A DNA stretch of 7,136 nt from Kordiimonadaceae bacterium (GCA_016763495.1 JAESTR010000143.1:1-7136); one strand, 5' to 3'. Positions 1 to 6,270 are shown, counted from the first letter of the stretch. Numbers and translations: made by a program. The notes: generated by a model from the sequence alone, not told the origin.

Positions 1-2
1 AC

Positions 3-599
3 ATGAAACCCTCAAAAACTGCACTCTTGATATTGGATCCGCAGAACGATCTAACGGATACATCGGGTAAGCTATTTCCTGCTTCCAAAGCCGTACTGAG
101 AAAATTCAATGTCATTGCAAATATCAATACCTTAACCAGTCAGTACCGAGACGCTGGAGCCACAATTATTTACAGCCCAATAGTTTTTTCTGTGGGCTAC
201 CCAGAAGCGGGCGAAAATCCCTACGGTGTAATTTCCTCGATCATCGAAAGCGGGGCCATGATTAAGGGTACTCAGGGCGGTGAGATCGATGGAATTTTCG
301 ACAAAAAAGAAGAGGATATTGTAATTGAGAGAAGTGCCATTATAGCGTTTGAAGGGACGAATCTTGAAAATATATTGAGGGGCAAAAAAATTACCACGTT
401 GGTGCTGATGGGCTTATTGTCTGATGTCTGCATAGAGGGGACGATGAGAGTGGCATATTCAAAGAGATATGAAGTCTTTACTGTTACCGATGCTACTGCA
501 ACATTGAGCCTTCAAAAACAGGAAATCACCTGTATGTATAGTTACCCTTTGTTCTCCAAAGTGATCAATACAGAGAAGGCCCTCTCACTCATAGAATGA
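3..599 (+). CDS. Isochorismatase-like cysteine hydrolase
   Basis: This is a 198-residue protein of the isochorismatase-like hydrolase superfamily, which includes nicotinamidases, ureidoacrylate and other amidases, and isochorismatases. It is likely cytosolic: there is no signal peptide or membrane segment. The N-terminal strand LLILDPQNDL carries the catalytic Asp12. The nucleophile is Cys143 in the motif GLLSDVCIEGTMR, where the cis-peptide precedes the cysteine helix. The third triad position, normally Lys six residues before the Phe of a 'saFxGTxL' motif, aligns with Arg110 (ERSAIIAFEGTNL), so the usual Lys appears replaced. Length is typical for a single-domain member. The ATG at 3 gives a normal family N-terminus, but only two bases lie upstream, so the ribosome binding site cannot be judged. 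The substrate cannot be predicted. The family call is firm; the activity is uncertain because of Arg110. Confidence 0.88.
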   Translation: MKPSKTALLILDPQNDLTDTSGKLFPASKAVLRKFNVIANINTLTSQYRDAGATIIYSPIVFSVGYPEAGENPYGVISSIIESGAMIKGTQGGEIDGIFDKKEEDIVIERSAIIAFEGTNLENILRGKKITTLVLMGLLSDVCIEGTMRVAYSKRYEVFTVTDATATLSLQKQEITCMYSYPLFSKVINTEKALSLIE

Positions 600-621
600 G
601 CGGCGAAGTGTTAACCAGCCC

Positions 622-637
622 ACTTTGAACTCAAAGT
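622..637. promoter_or_regulatory. Short perfect dyad, possible operator
   Basis: ACTTTGA and TCAAAGT form a perfect 7+7 inverted repeat with a two-base centre. It lies 22 bases after the isochorismatase-like gene and about 100 bases before the serine hydrolase. The centre is too tight for a good RNA hairpin at full length and no T-run follows, so a protein-binding dyad is a better reading than a terminator. No regulator can be named. The rest of the 600-738 gap holds no credible gene. Confidence 0.3.
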
Positions 638-685
638 CTATATCCTCGCGTGCGTTTATTTTTCGATCACTTCCATCGCAAGAGA

Positions 686-740
686 ATTGACTGGGGTGTT
701 CAGGGATATCGGCTAGCAGATATCGGCTGCCCCAGTCGAT
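686..740 (+). promoter_or_regulatory. Imperfect stem-loop overlapping the first start codon
   Basis: Bases 686-696 (ATTGACTGGGG) pair with 730-740 (CCCCAGTCGAT) over 11 positions with one G-U wobble. Inside, CAG at 701-703 faces CTG at 727-729, and two copies of the self-complementary GATATC (705-710 and 719-724) face each other around an eight-base loop. The GATATC copies are part of a direct repeat, GATATCGGCT at 705-714 and 719-728. The right arm includes the first two bases of the ATG at 739. In RNA this would hide that start codon and leave the ATG at 751 just outside the stem. It could be a translational control leader, or a small inverted repeat left by a mobile element. No T-run follows, so it is not a standard terminator. 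Confidence 0.5.
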
Positions 741-2016
741 GGGCGGAAAAATGGTTTCAATGGATCAAAACATGACAGAAAATAAAATTCACAGCAGACG
801 AGGCCTAAAAGTCTTCCACTTATCTGTTTTGGCAATTCTAGGCTATTTCATTTTCCGGTTATTTGAACCGGTTTTCGTCTGGAATAACGGATGGCAAGTT
901 CTCTCAGATCAAGACCGAACACTTGGCGAACAAACTGCTACCCCTGCGATTTATGCGGATGTCATTGCGTCTGTTAATATGAAACTAGATCAAGCCATCT
1001 CTGCCAATAATTTCCCAGCCGTTTCCATTGCTCTTGGTAAAGATGGCGCGCTTGTTTGGGCACGGGCTGCAGGGTATCGTGACCTCTACAATAAAATACC
1101 TGCCACGCTAGATACGAAATTTCGAATTGGCAGTGTATCTAAGGCTGTGAGCGCTACCATAGCAGCTAAGCTATTTGATGAAGGGATCTTAGACATAGAT
1201 GCACCAATTGAAGAGCTGGTGCCTTACTATCCGCAGAAAAATTTCGACATTACAACACGACAATTAATGAGCCATACGGCAGGTATACGCCACTATGGGC
1301 CCTGCCTTTGTTTTCCTTTCGACGAGTACAGCAACCAAAAACATCATAAGACCGTGGAAAGCAGCGTGGGGGTTTTCTCAAAGTCCCCGCTTCTTTTTGA
1401 GCCCGGAACAGGTTTTTCCTATAGCTCTTATGGTTTCGTTTTGGCTTCTGCGGCAATGGAAGGTGCAAGCGGTCAAACTTTCGACCACCTTGTTGAAACC
1501 AAACTGACAGTACCGCTAGGCATGAAGAATACAATGAGGGAAGGTTTATCCGCTAAGGATTTCGCCGTCCCATATGTTATAAATGATGGGCAGTATAAGA
1601 AGGCATTTCCAGTCGACAGTTCCAACAAGACAGCTGGTGGCGGTTTTGTTTCCACGCCGACCGATCTTGTGTTGATGACACAGGCGATTTTATCCAATGA
1701 TTATGTCGATCCCGCCACCCGCGAATCTTTGTTTTTCACACCCCAGAAGCTAGCGAGTGGGGAGGCCAATGAGCAGAATTATGCATTTGGTTGGCGCAGC
1801 CATTTATCAAGCGGTACATTTAACGAGGAACGTAAGGTGATGATTTCACATCATGGTGGTGTTGCCATGGGCGGTATAGCATTTTTGATTATGTACCCTG
1901 AACACAATATGTCGATCGCCATCACTGTTAATCGCCAGATGGAAGGTGTTGGCGAGCTTGTAGATTTGGTACAGGCTCTTGCAGGTGACGTAATTCTCAA
2001 TGCTGAAGAAGGATAG
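739..2016 (+). CDS. LACTB-like serine hydrolase (beta-lactamase family)
   Basis: This is a 425-residue serine hydrolase of the class C beta-lactamase/LACTB/penicillin-binding fold. Residues about 24-46 form one hydrophobic segment with positive charges before it, predicting an inner-membrane anchor with the catalytic domain in the periplasm. The SxxK motif is Ser132-Val-Ser-Lys135 (RIGSVSKAVSA). The second motif is Tyr228-Ser-Ser (FSYSSYGF), and the KTG-equivalent is HHGG at 371-374. Other stretches, MSHTAGIRHY, FEPGTGFSYSS and AGGGFVSTPTDL, resemble the mitochondrial LACTB peptidase-like proteins more than true beta-lactamases. It probably cleaves peptides or esters; antibiotic resistance is not implied. 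Starts at 739, 751 and 760 are in frame. The first lies inside a stem-loop and lacks a Shine-Dalgarno sequence, while GGCGGA at 742-747 sits close before 751, so 751 or 760 may be the true start. All catalytic motifs are intact. Confidence 0.9.
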   Translation: MGGKMVSMDQNMTENKIHSRRGLKVFHLSVLAILGYFIFRLFEPVFVWNNGWQVLSDQDRTLGEQTATPAIYADVIASVNMKLDQAISANNFPAVSIALGKDGALVWARAAGYRDLYNKIPATLDTKFRIGSVSKAVSATIAAKLFDEGILDIDAPIEELVPYYPQKNFDITTRQLMSHTAGIRHYGPCLCFPFDEYSNQKHHKTVESSVGVFSKSPLLFEPGTGFSYSSYGFVLASAAMEGASGQTFDHLVETKLTVPLGMKNTMREGLSAKDFAVPYVINDGQYKKAFPVDSSNKTAGGGFVSTPTDLVLMTQAILSNDYVDPATRESLFFTPQKLASGEANEQNYAFGWRSHLSSGTFNEERKVMISHHGGVAMGGIAFLIMYPEHNMSIAITVNRQMEGVGELVDLVQALAGDVILNAEEG

Positions 2017-2185
2017 TTCTCGCTGTGGCATCTGAACAATCTTGCATTAAAGTTTTGGTGAGGATAATGCTCCGTCAAAAGAAAATAAAACAAATTGAAA
2101 GCTCAATTATATCGTTTCTACATTTTTGAATATTCGCAGACTAATAATCAAAAACATGTCGAATTCGGCGACTTGTCCTCAGCTC
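2017..2185. other. Intergenic tail after the serine hydrolase
   Basis: No coding frame with protein-like character is seen here. The only structure is an AT-rich hairpin at 2093-2108 (AATTGA, loop AAGC, TCAATT) without a clear T-run. It might serve as a weak transcript end for the serine hydrolase, but a rho-independent terminator cannot be claimed. Confidence 0.4.
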
Positions 2186-2211
2186 ATGGGGTAGTACCCC
2201 ATTTATAGGGG
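2186..2211. repeat. 17-base palindrome with an alternative hairpin, near IS3 end
   Basis: ATGGGGTA and TACCCCAT (2186-2193 and 2195-2202) are perfect inverted copies around a single G. The right-hand CCCC (2197-2200) can instead pair with GGGG at 2208-2211, giving two mutually exclusive hairpins. The element lies about 20-45 bases beyond the stop codon of the IS3-type transposase remnant, where the terminal inverted repeat of such an element is expected. It may therefore be the outer end of the insertion sequence, but no second copy is in the window to prove it. Confidence 0.45.
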
Positions 2212-2231
2212 ACTTGATAAGTAGAACTGCT

Positions 2232-2403
2232 TTAAGCAGCCATGAGCCTGCCCATAGCTAGTTGCTGTTTCGGAGTTATGCCGCCGAGTGCCATATTTTG
2301 GCGCTCGTTGTTATATATCCAGAGCCAAGCTGTGGCATCCTATTGAACCTTGCTGATTGTTTCAAAGGTATACCTGTTTAACCGTAAGCGCCTGGTTATT
2401 TCT
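2232..2403 (-). pseudogene. IS3-family transposase OrfB, C-terminal remnant
   Basis: Read on the minus strand, this region encodes the tail of an IS3-family DDE transposase (integrase core, C-terminal rve_3 part). The clear motif is WLWIYNNERQNMALGGITPKQ, followed by LAMGRLMAA and a TAA stop at 2232-2234. The upstream stretch LNRYTFETISKVQ continues the same frame but is interrupted by an in-frame TAG at 2340-2342, where the family has an ordinary residue before DATAWLW. The catalytic D,D,E core is missing entirely, because the IS66 fragment begins at about 2404. It is therefore both truncated and interrupted, with no function expected. The match to the 'YNxERPxMALGGITPKQ' end of this group is unmistakable; the exact IS name is not. 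Confidence 0.82.
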
Positions 2404-2760
2404 TCAATCAGCCATAGTGTTGCGGCTGATCTCCACACTTTCACAGGCATAGATGACAGACTGCCTGTAGAGCGGCAAATGATCCATGTATTTTGAGACG
2501 AGAACATTTGCCAGTAAGCCGGGACCGGGCTTACCCTTTTCGATCTGCAAGCTGATGGTAGGGGCCTGTTTTATTGTGTTACAACTTCTACACGCCATCT
2601 TTGGCCGTATACGGCGTTTGCCCAGAAAGCTCGCGGATGCATAATCCAGTACTTCGGTGATGTCCTCACCAATCCGGTGCAGTGCTTCACCGCAACAATC
2701 GCAGAGGTCGCCGTTTGGTAGATGTTCTACCGTGTCACAGGGCAGATGCTCGGGCACGCG
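2404..2760 (-). pseudogene. IS66-family transposase TnpC fragment
   Basis: The minus-strand frame encodes about 118 residues of an IS66-type TnpC. The start is KRVPEHLPCDTVEHLP, typical of the segment before the zinc finger. A four-cysteine zinc-binding site follows (CDCC then CRSC: Cys23, Cys26, Cys60, Cys63 counting from the TTG at 2769). Next come IRPKMACRSC, the GKPGPGLLANVLVSKY segment and DHLPLYRQS. It ends at MAD with TGA, exactly where the family normally has Trp (…ADW). The N-terminal part and the whole DDE catalytic domain of the roughly 500-residue parent are absent. The TTG at 2769 lies in integrase-derived sequence, so translation is unlikely to be meaningful. The frame itself is undamaged inside the fragment, suggesting loss by large deletions rather than slow decay. 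Confidence 0.88.
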
Positions 2761-2911
2761 CTTCAGCAAGACTTACACTTTTTGTAGCACCCAAGCCCAT
2801 TTCTCGCTTGCGGCCATCCATTTGAAAACGAATTGGCCAGTTTTTATTGCCTGATGGGCTGACAACTAAAAACAAACCTTTTCCGTCATGACGCAACAGA
2901 AGGTTTAAAGC
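2756..2911 (-). pseudogene. Tyrosine integrase N-terminal (arm-binding) remnant
   Basis: Translating the minus strand from about 2911 gives LLLRHDGKGLFLVVSPSG, then NKNWPIRFQMDGRKREMGLG and KSVSLAEAR. This matches the N-terminal arm DNA-binding domain (DUF4102 type) of P4-like tyrosine integrases, whose usual pattern is 'DGxGLxLxVxPSGxKxWxxRxxxxGRrrxmxLGxxxxVSLAeAR'. The frame is open from 2938, with no convincing ATG, so the first residues may also be damaged. The similarity stops at about 2756, where IS66 sequence takes over in another frame, and the original frame hits TGA at 2735-2737. The core-binding and catalytic (R-H-R-Y) domains are gone. It lies 53 bases beyond the tRNA-Ser 3' end, the normal place for the integrase of a tRNA-targeted island. 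Confidence 0.78.
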
Positions 2912-2963
2912 CCGTGTTTTACAGGGGTTTATGGAACGTTATGAATTTTCTTGATTGTTACGC

Positions 2964-3053
2964 TGGAGGAGCCGGAGGGATTCGAACCCTCGGGGGCGTT
3001 ACCACCCAACACGCTTTCCAGGCGTGCGCCTTAAACCACTCAGCCACGGCTCC
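2964..3053 (-). tRNA. tRNA-Ser(GGA)
   Basis: The minus strand folds as a class II tRNA of 90 bases including an encoded CCA. The acceptor stem GGAGCCG/CGGCTCC is perfect over seven pairs. The anticodon stem CACGC/GCGTG encloses the loop CTGGAAA with anticodon GGA, reading UCC and UCU serine codons. A long variable arm (GTTGGGTGGTAACGCC region) is typical of serine tRNA, and the T arm contains GGTTCGAATCC. The discriminator base (complement of 2967) is U, where G is usual for bacterial serine tRNA. An integrase remnant lies just downstream, so the 3' end may be a used attachment site. The + strand reading frame across this gene (2914-3117) is only the tRNA read as protein. Confidence 0.95.
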
Positions 3054-3094
3054 ATCCTGTAACAAGGCGCAAAGCACCTTCGACTGCGGGGCGC

Positions 3095-3122
3095 ACTATA
3101 GCCTGCTTGCTTCGTAAGACAA
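3095..3122 (-). promoter_or_regulatory. Likely promoter of tRNA-Ser
   Basis: On the minus strand, TTGTCT (3117-3122) and TATAGT (3095-3100) form a sigma-70-like -35/-10 pair with a 16-base spacer. The -10 lies about 42 bases before the tRNA 5' end, and a GC-rich stretch (GCGCCCCGC) follows the -10, as in the stringently controlled discriminators of many stable RNA genes. Transcription would begin near 3088, leaving a leader of about 35 bases for RNase P to remove. This was inferred by eye. Confidence 0.55.
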
Positions 3123-3186
3123 GCGTAAAATCGCATCATTTGATTTATTAGAGTTGGCCATAAATTTCAGGGCGATTTGGAGAAAT

Positions 3187-3210
3187 GCTGCCTATTCTGG
3201 CAGCTTTTCT
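3187..3210 (+). terminator. Possible rho-independent terminator
   Basis: GCTGCC (3187-3192) and GGCAGC (3199-3204) make a perfect six-pair GC-rich stem with a six-base loop, followed at once by TTTTCT. This has the shape of an intrinsic terminator on the + strand. No + strand gene lies immediately upstream, so it could block read-through from the scar region into the TonB-domain gene. Read on the minus strand the tail is ATTTCT, a poorer terminator. Confidence 0.4.
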
Positions 3211-3346
3211 GGCGTGGAGAAAAAATTAACAATAAGGCATTATACTTTATTGGTAGAAAACAACAAAAGCTGGCCAGCGAAGCGATGTAATTTGCTTTAG
3301 CTAGTGCCTATCTATGGTTTGTGGGCCGAATGGAGGCAGGCCATAT

Positions 3347-3352
3347 GGGAGA
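3347..3352 (+). promoter_or_regulatory. Ribosome binding site fixing the TonB-domain start
   Basis: GGGAGA lies five bases before the ATG at 3358. This decides against the longer in-frame reading from GTG at 3304, which would put 18 charged and aromatic residues ahead of an otherwise normal export signal. Confidence 0.65.
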
Positions 3353-3357
3353 TTTTT

Positions 3358-3753
3358 ATGCAGAGTGTTAAAGTTTATGGTTTTAGAAATATTGTAAAAG
3401 CTCTTTCGCTTTTAGTCGCTTTTTCATTGATGGTGGTGCAACCACCACAGGCGGCTGAGGCTGATGAAATGCTTGAGTGGCGAAAAAAAGTTGCCAAACT
3501 TATCGCAAAAAAACATGTTTATCCAAGGTCTGCAATTTCACGCGAGATCGAAGGTAGAGCTAAAGTACGGGTCACCTTAGCGCGATCCGGGGAAATATTG
3601 GATTATGAAGTAGTGACACCCACTGGGCAGGCTATTCTCGATAAGGCTATTCCTAAGATGATGAAGCGGCTTAACCCTTTTCCAAAACCACCGGACAGCC
3701 TGTCAGACGCGCAGCTTTCATTTTTGCTGCCGATCAGCTGGCGCATTCGATAA
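3358..3753 (+). CDS. Short exported TonB C-terminal domain protein
   Basis: This 131-residue protein has an N-terminal hydrophobic segment (about residues 12-28, with Lys and Arg before it), then PPQAAEA, which could be a signal peptidase cleavage region. The rest, from about residue 50, is a TonB C-terminal domain: HVYPRSAISREIEGRAKVRV, then LARSGEILDYEVVTPTGQAILDKAI and a final NPFPKPP...LSFLLPISWRI strand. In full TonB proteins this domain contacts TonB boxes of outer-membrane receptors to pass on proton-motive energy from ExbB/ExbD. Here the proline-rich periplasm-spanning linker is missing, and no exbB or exbD lies beside it. It may be a soluble periplasmic TonB-domain protein, or a short one tethered by an uncleaved signal. 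It is a single gene convergent with the chemoreceptor. The family assignment is good; its role is unknown. Confidence 0.8.
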   Translation: MQSVKVYGFRNIVKALSLLVAFSLMVVQPPQAAEADEMLEWRKKVAKLIAKKHVYPRSAISREIEGRAKVRVTLARSGEILDYEVVTPTGQAILDKAIPKMMKRLNPFPKPPDSLSDAQLSFLLPISWRIR

Positions 3754-3784
3754 GCCTCAATGCTAATGTAACCACCGATGATAG

Positions 3785-3811
3785 AGGCGCAAACCCGGTG
3801 GGGCTGCGCCT
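3785..3811. terminator. Stem-loop between convergent genes
   Basis: AGGCGCA (3785-3791) and TGCGCCT (3805-3811) form a perfect seven-pair stem. Its 13-base loop contains a CCC/GGG pair of its own. It lies 32 bases after the TonB-domain stop codon, and the tail TTTAAAAATT is only weakly T-rich. A second small stem (GGGAA/TTCCC, 3857-3869) lies nearer the chemoreceptor stop. The position between two converging genes supports a transcript-ending role, but neither is a textbook terminator. Confidence 0.42.
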
Positions 3812-3914
3812 TTAAAAATTCAAGTTTCAGCTGCTTCCTATCTGAAAATCCGTTCAGGGAATATTTCCCCTCCGGAGAATATCTTGCTCCAGAGAATGCA
3901 GTAAGTAACAAAGG

Positions 3915-6191
3915 TTACTCAGCGCGGATAGTTTCAAGGAACTTCTCTACTTGATCCCTTAGCTCATCAGATTGTTGGGTCATTTGCTGCGCTGATGACA
4001 GTACTTGAGTTGCCGCACTGCCGGTTGATGTCGCACCTTGGCTTACATCATTGATGTTGGCTGTAACTTCTTCCGTGCCGGAGGACACTTCAGATACGTT
4101 CCGTGCGATCTCTTGCGTTGAAGCATCTTGTTCTTCCACAGCTGATGCGATGGAAACCGATGTCGCTTCAATATTGCCCATGATGGTTTTAATCTCATTG
4201 ATGGACGTGACAGCAGTGGTTGATGCTGCTTGCATGCTGTTCACTTGCTCGGTGATTTCCTGCGTCGCACGAGCCGTTTGGTTGGCCAATGATTTCACTT
4301 CGTTTGCAACAACGGCAAAGCCTCTACCTGCGTCACCGGCGCGGGCTGCCTCAATGGTGGCGTTCAGGGCAAGCAAGTTTGTTTGCTCAGCAATGTCATT
4401 AATAAGTTTAACAACATCGCCAATTTTCTGACCTGCAACGGCAAGGTTTTCGATGTCTTGGCCCGCTGTCTCAGTGCGAGTAACCGCATCACGGGCGGCA
4501 GCGCTAGACATACTGGTCTGACCGGTGATTTCTCTAACAGAGGCAGAAAGCTCCTCTGCAGCACTGGCCACCATTTGTGCATTGCTGCTCGCTTGTTGTG
4601 CTGCATTAGCCACAACGTTTGATTTTTGTGATGTGTCTTCCGCAGTTTGGGATAAGCTAGTCGCAGATGTTTCCATTTCCCGTGCGGATGTTGAAACGGA
4701 TTCCACAACCGCTAAGACACTTTCTTCGAATTGGTCTGCAAGGTTAAGAATTGCTGAGCGACGTTCAGTACGAGACTGTTCGGCTTGTTCTTCTTCGCGT
4801 TTCCGCTGGACCTCTTGCTGCTCACGCTGGTTTGTTTCTTCTTCTTCTTGGCGCTTGCGGTCAGTTTCTTCTTTTTCGCGCTGCTGTGTTTCCAACTCGC
4901 GGCGTTCAATAGCATTTTCTTTAAAGATTTGCACCGAGCGTGCCATGTCACCCACTTCGTCAGCTCGGTCTGTGTTTGGTACATCGACTTCCAAAGTGCC
5001 GTCAGCCAGCACGATCATCGTGTCCGACAAGGCATCAACCGGCTTCACAACGCGGTAAATAACTACCCAGAAAGCAAGGCCGCCAACGACAAGTACAATT
5101 ATAATCAATGCACTGGAACCTACCATAGCCGTTGTTGCACTGGATACTGCGTCTTCATTTAATTTTTGCGATAGTGCATTCGCGTGAGAGCTCATCATCG
5201 TCACGGGTTCAACAGCATTATTCGCGATATCCATCCAATCTTCAGGGCTTAGCTCATAATCTACTTTTACCGTATGGATATCTTCTGCATCGTCAGCAGC
5301 CTCACCAGACAGGTCGTATAAGCCAAAGCGCTTATCAGCAAAATCATCAAAAAATACCGCTTGAATTTCATCTAACTGCCCAACAATTTTTTCTGAAGCG
5401 GTTGTTGAGACTGCAATGCCTTGTACTTGCGTCCAAGCGCCCTTGCCAAGGCCGCCATATTCCCAGCCTTTGTCCTGCGTACGTTGATTAATAATCTTGC
5501 CTGACGCGACGTGCTCGCCCAAGGAGGCCGCTTCACGAGCAGCAAATTCAATCATAACCCACAACTGGTATTTCAACCGGTTTACAACTGCGATACGGTC
5601 ATCACCAAAATCATAGTTTGATTCTATTTCAGTCCGCACTTTTGCAGCAGCGTCAACGAGCTTATTAATTGCACGGCTCACCTTACTGCCTGAGCTGTCT
5701 CGGCTCCCGGTTGTCAGGTCTGTGTCAATAATTTGATGTAAGGTGGCATACGCCTTATGGGCTTCAAATAGTTTTTTCTCAAATTGCTTGAAGGTCTTGT
5801 TAGCAGCGGCATATTTTTTTTCATTGCCGTCTTCCCCGTCGAAATCTGGCAAATCCTGTAAATATGTGCGGATATTATTGTACGAATTTTGGACAGCACT
5901 GCGGTTTATAGAAATTTTTGTCATGAAGCTATCGGGGGCGGCACCGTCAAAACCATAGGCGGTTTGAGTATAATTTCGCTCGCCACTGAGAGAAAGTTTG
6001 AGGGTTACAATGTCATCGATGAGAGAGCTAAGCTCCATGGCACGGTTGGCCTTGCTCAGGTCTTTGCTCGCGCTATAAAGCTGATTGGCAGACATCAATC
6101 CGACAATCAATACTAAAATGCCGGTTACTACTAACAAAAGATTTTTGATTGTGAGCAGTCTGGTCTGTGAAGTACTCTCAAGCCCTGTCAT
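3915..6191 (-). CDS. Methyl-accepting chemotaxis protein
   Basis: This 758-residue transmembrane chemoreceptor would signal to CheA/CheW. TM1 spans about residues 16-38 and TM2 about 356-379. Between them lies a periplasmic, mostly helical sensor of roughly 315 residues. Its start ([18 protein letters not shown]) faintly recalls nitrate/nitrite-sensing (NIT-like) helical bundles, but the ligand is unknown. A HAMP domain follows (about 380-432, with [10 protein letters not shown] and [12 protein letters not shown]). Next comes a highly charged Glu/Gln/Arg coiled coil (about 426-480), then the signalling domain with the conserved hairpin tip [21 protein letters not shown] around 599-620 and [15 protein letters not shown]. 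Likely methylation helices contain [12 protein letters not shown] and [13 protein letters not shown]. The C-terminus ends KFLETIRAE, with no CheR/CheB-tethering pentapeptide. AGGGGA nine bases before the ATG is the ribosome binding site. No che or flagellar gene is adjacent. Confidence 0.95.
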   Translation of the reverse strand: MTGLESTSQTRLLTIKNLLLVVTGILVLIVGLMSANQLYSASKDLSKANRAMELSSLIDDIVTLKLSLSGERNYTQTAYGFDGAAPDSFMTKISINRSAVQNSYNNIRTYLQDLPDFDGEDGNEKKYAAANKTFKQFEKKLFEAHKAYATLHQIIDTDLTTGSRDSSGSKVSRAINKLVDAAAKVRTEIESNYDFGDDRIAVVNRLKYQLWVMIEFAAREAASLGEHVASGKIINQRTQDKGWEYGGLGKGAWTQVQGIAVSTTASEKIVGQLDEIQAVFFDDFADKRFGLYDLSGEAADDAEDIHTVKVDYELSPEDWMDIANNAVEPVTMMSSHANALSQKLNEDAVSSATTAMVGSSALIIIVLVVGGLAFWVVIYRVVKPVDALSDTMIVLADGTLEVDVPNTDRADEVGDMARSVQIFKENAIERRELETQQREKEETDRKRQEEEETNQREQQEVQRKREEEQAEQSRTERRSAILNLADQFEESVLAVVESVSTSAREMETSATSLSQTAEDTSQKSNVVANAAQQASSNAQMVASAAEELSASVREITGQTSMSSAAARDAVTRTETAGQDIENLAVAGQKIGDVVKLINDIAEQTNLLALNATIEAARAGDAGRGFAVVANEVKSLANQTARATQEITEQVNSMQAASTTAVTSINEIKTIMGNIEATSVSIASAVEEQDASTQEIARNVSEVSSGTEEVTANINDVSQGATSTGSAATQVLSSAQQMTQQSDELRDQVEKFLETIRAE

Positions 6192-6252
6192 TACGAATAG
6201 TCCCCTAAAAACTCAATATTGATTAGCTTCGATTTGTGCCCATTCCCGCGTT

Positions 6253-6270
6253 TTAACAAAAGTTTGTTAA
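6253..6270. promoter_or_regulatory. Perfect 18-base dyad, likely operator
   Basis: TTAACAAA and TTTGTTAA flank a two-base AG centre, giving a perfect 8+2+8 inverted repeat about 62 bases before the chemoreceptor start codon. This size and symmetry suit a dimeric repressor or activator, and the location suits control of the chemoreceptor. The outer TTAA boxes recall CtrA sites, but the spacing is ten bases rather than seven, so CtrA is not claimed. Confidence 0.5.

Larger units (their letters stand above)
2186..2963. mobile_element. Decayed island scar: IS3, IS66 and integrase fragments
   Basis: Three mobile-element gene fragments on the minus strand lie end to end next to the 3' side of tRNA-Ser. 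Read away from the tRNA, they are the N-terminal part of a tyrosine integrase, an internal piece of IS66 TnpC, and the C-terminal part of an IS3-type transposase. Each is cut abruptly where the next begins. An integrase gene immediately beyond the 3' end of a tRNA is the normal arrangement of islands that integrate at tRNA genes. Deletion and nested insertion appear to have removed the cargo. No direct repeat of the tRNA 3' end was seen at the other side in this window, so the island boundary there is not defined. Confidence 0.7.

Noticed and set aside
611..617. TTAACCA, resembling a half-site for the alphaproteobacterial regulator CtrA
   Set aside because: A single seven-base match without the second correctly spaced half is expected by chance.
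2914..3117. Open frame on the + strand encoding a 67-residue protein with GGIRTLGG and NHSATAPS motifs
   Set aside because: It is the tRNA-Ser gene read on the wrong strand, a well-known source of spurious proteins.
3872..3892. Possible hairpin as terminator for the chemoreceptor (CTGGAG/CTCCGG on the minus strand)
   Set aside because: The stem needs a wobble pair, has a nine-base loop and is not followed by a T-run.
3603..3911. Minus-strand 102-residue frame between the TonB-domain gene and the chemoreceptor
   Set aside because: It is mostly antisense to the TonB-domain gene, has no recognisable domain and lacks a clear ribosome binding site.
4051..5491. Several open frames on the + strand and in other minus frames, including a 177-residue Ser/Arg-rich one at 4525-5058
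   Set aside because: They lie wholly inside the chemoreceptor gene. Their low-complexity composition is explained by that gene's Ala, Ser and Glu codons.
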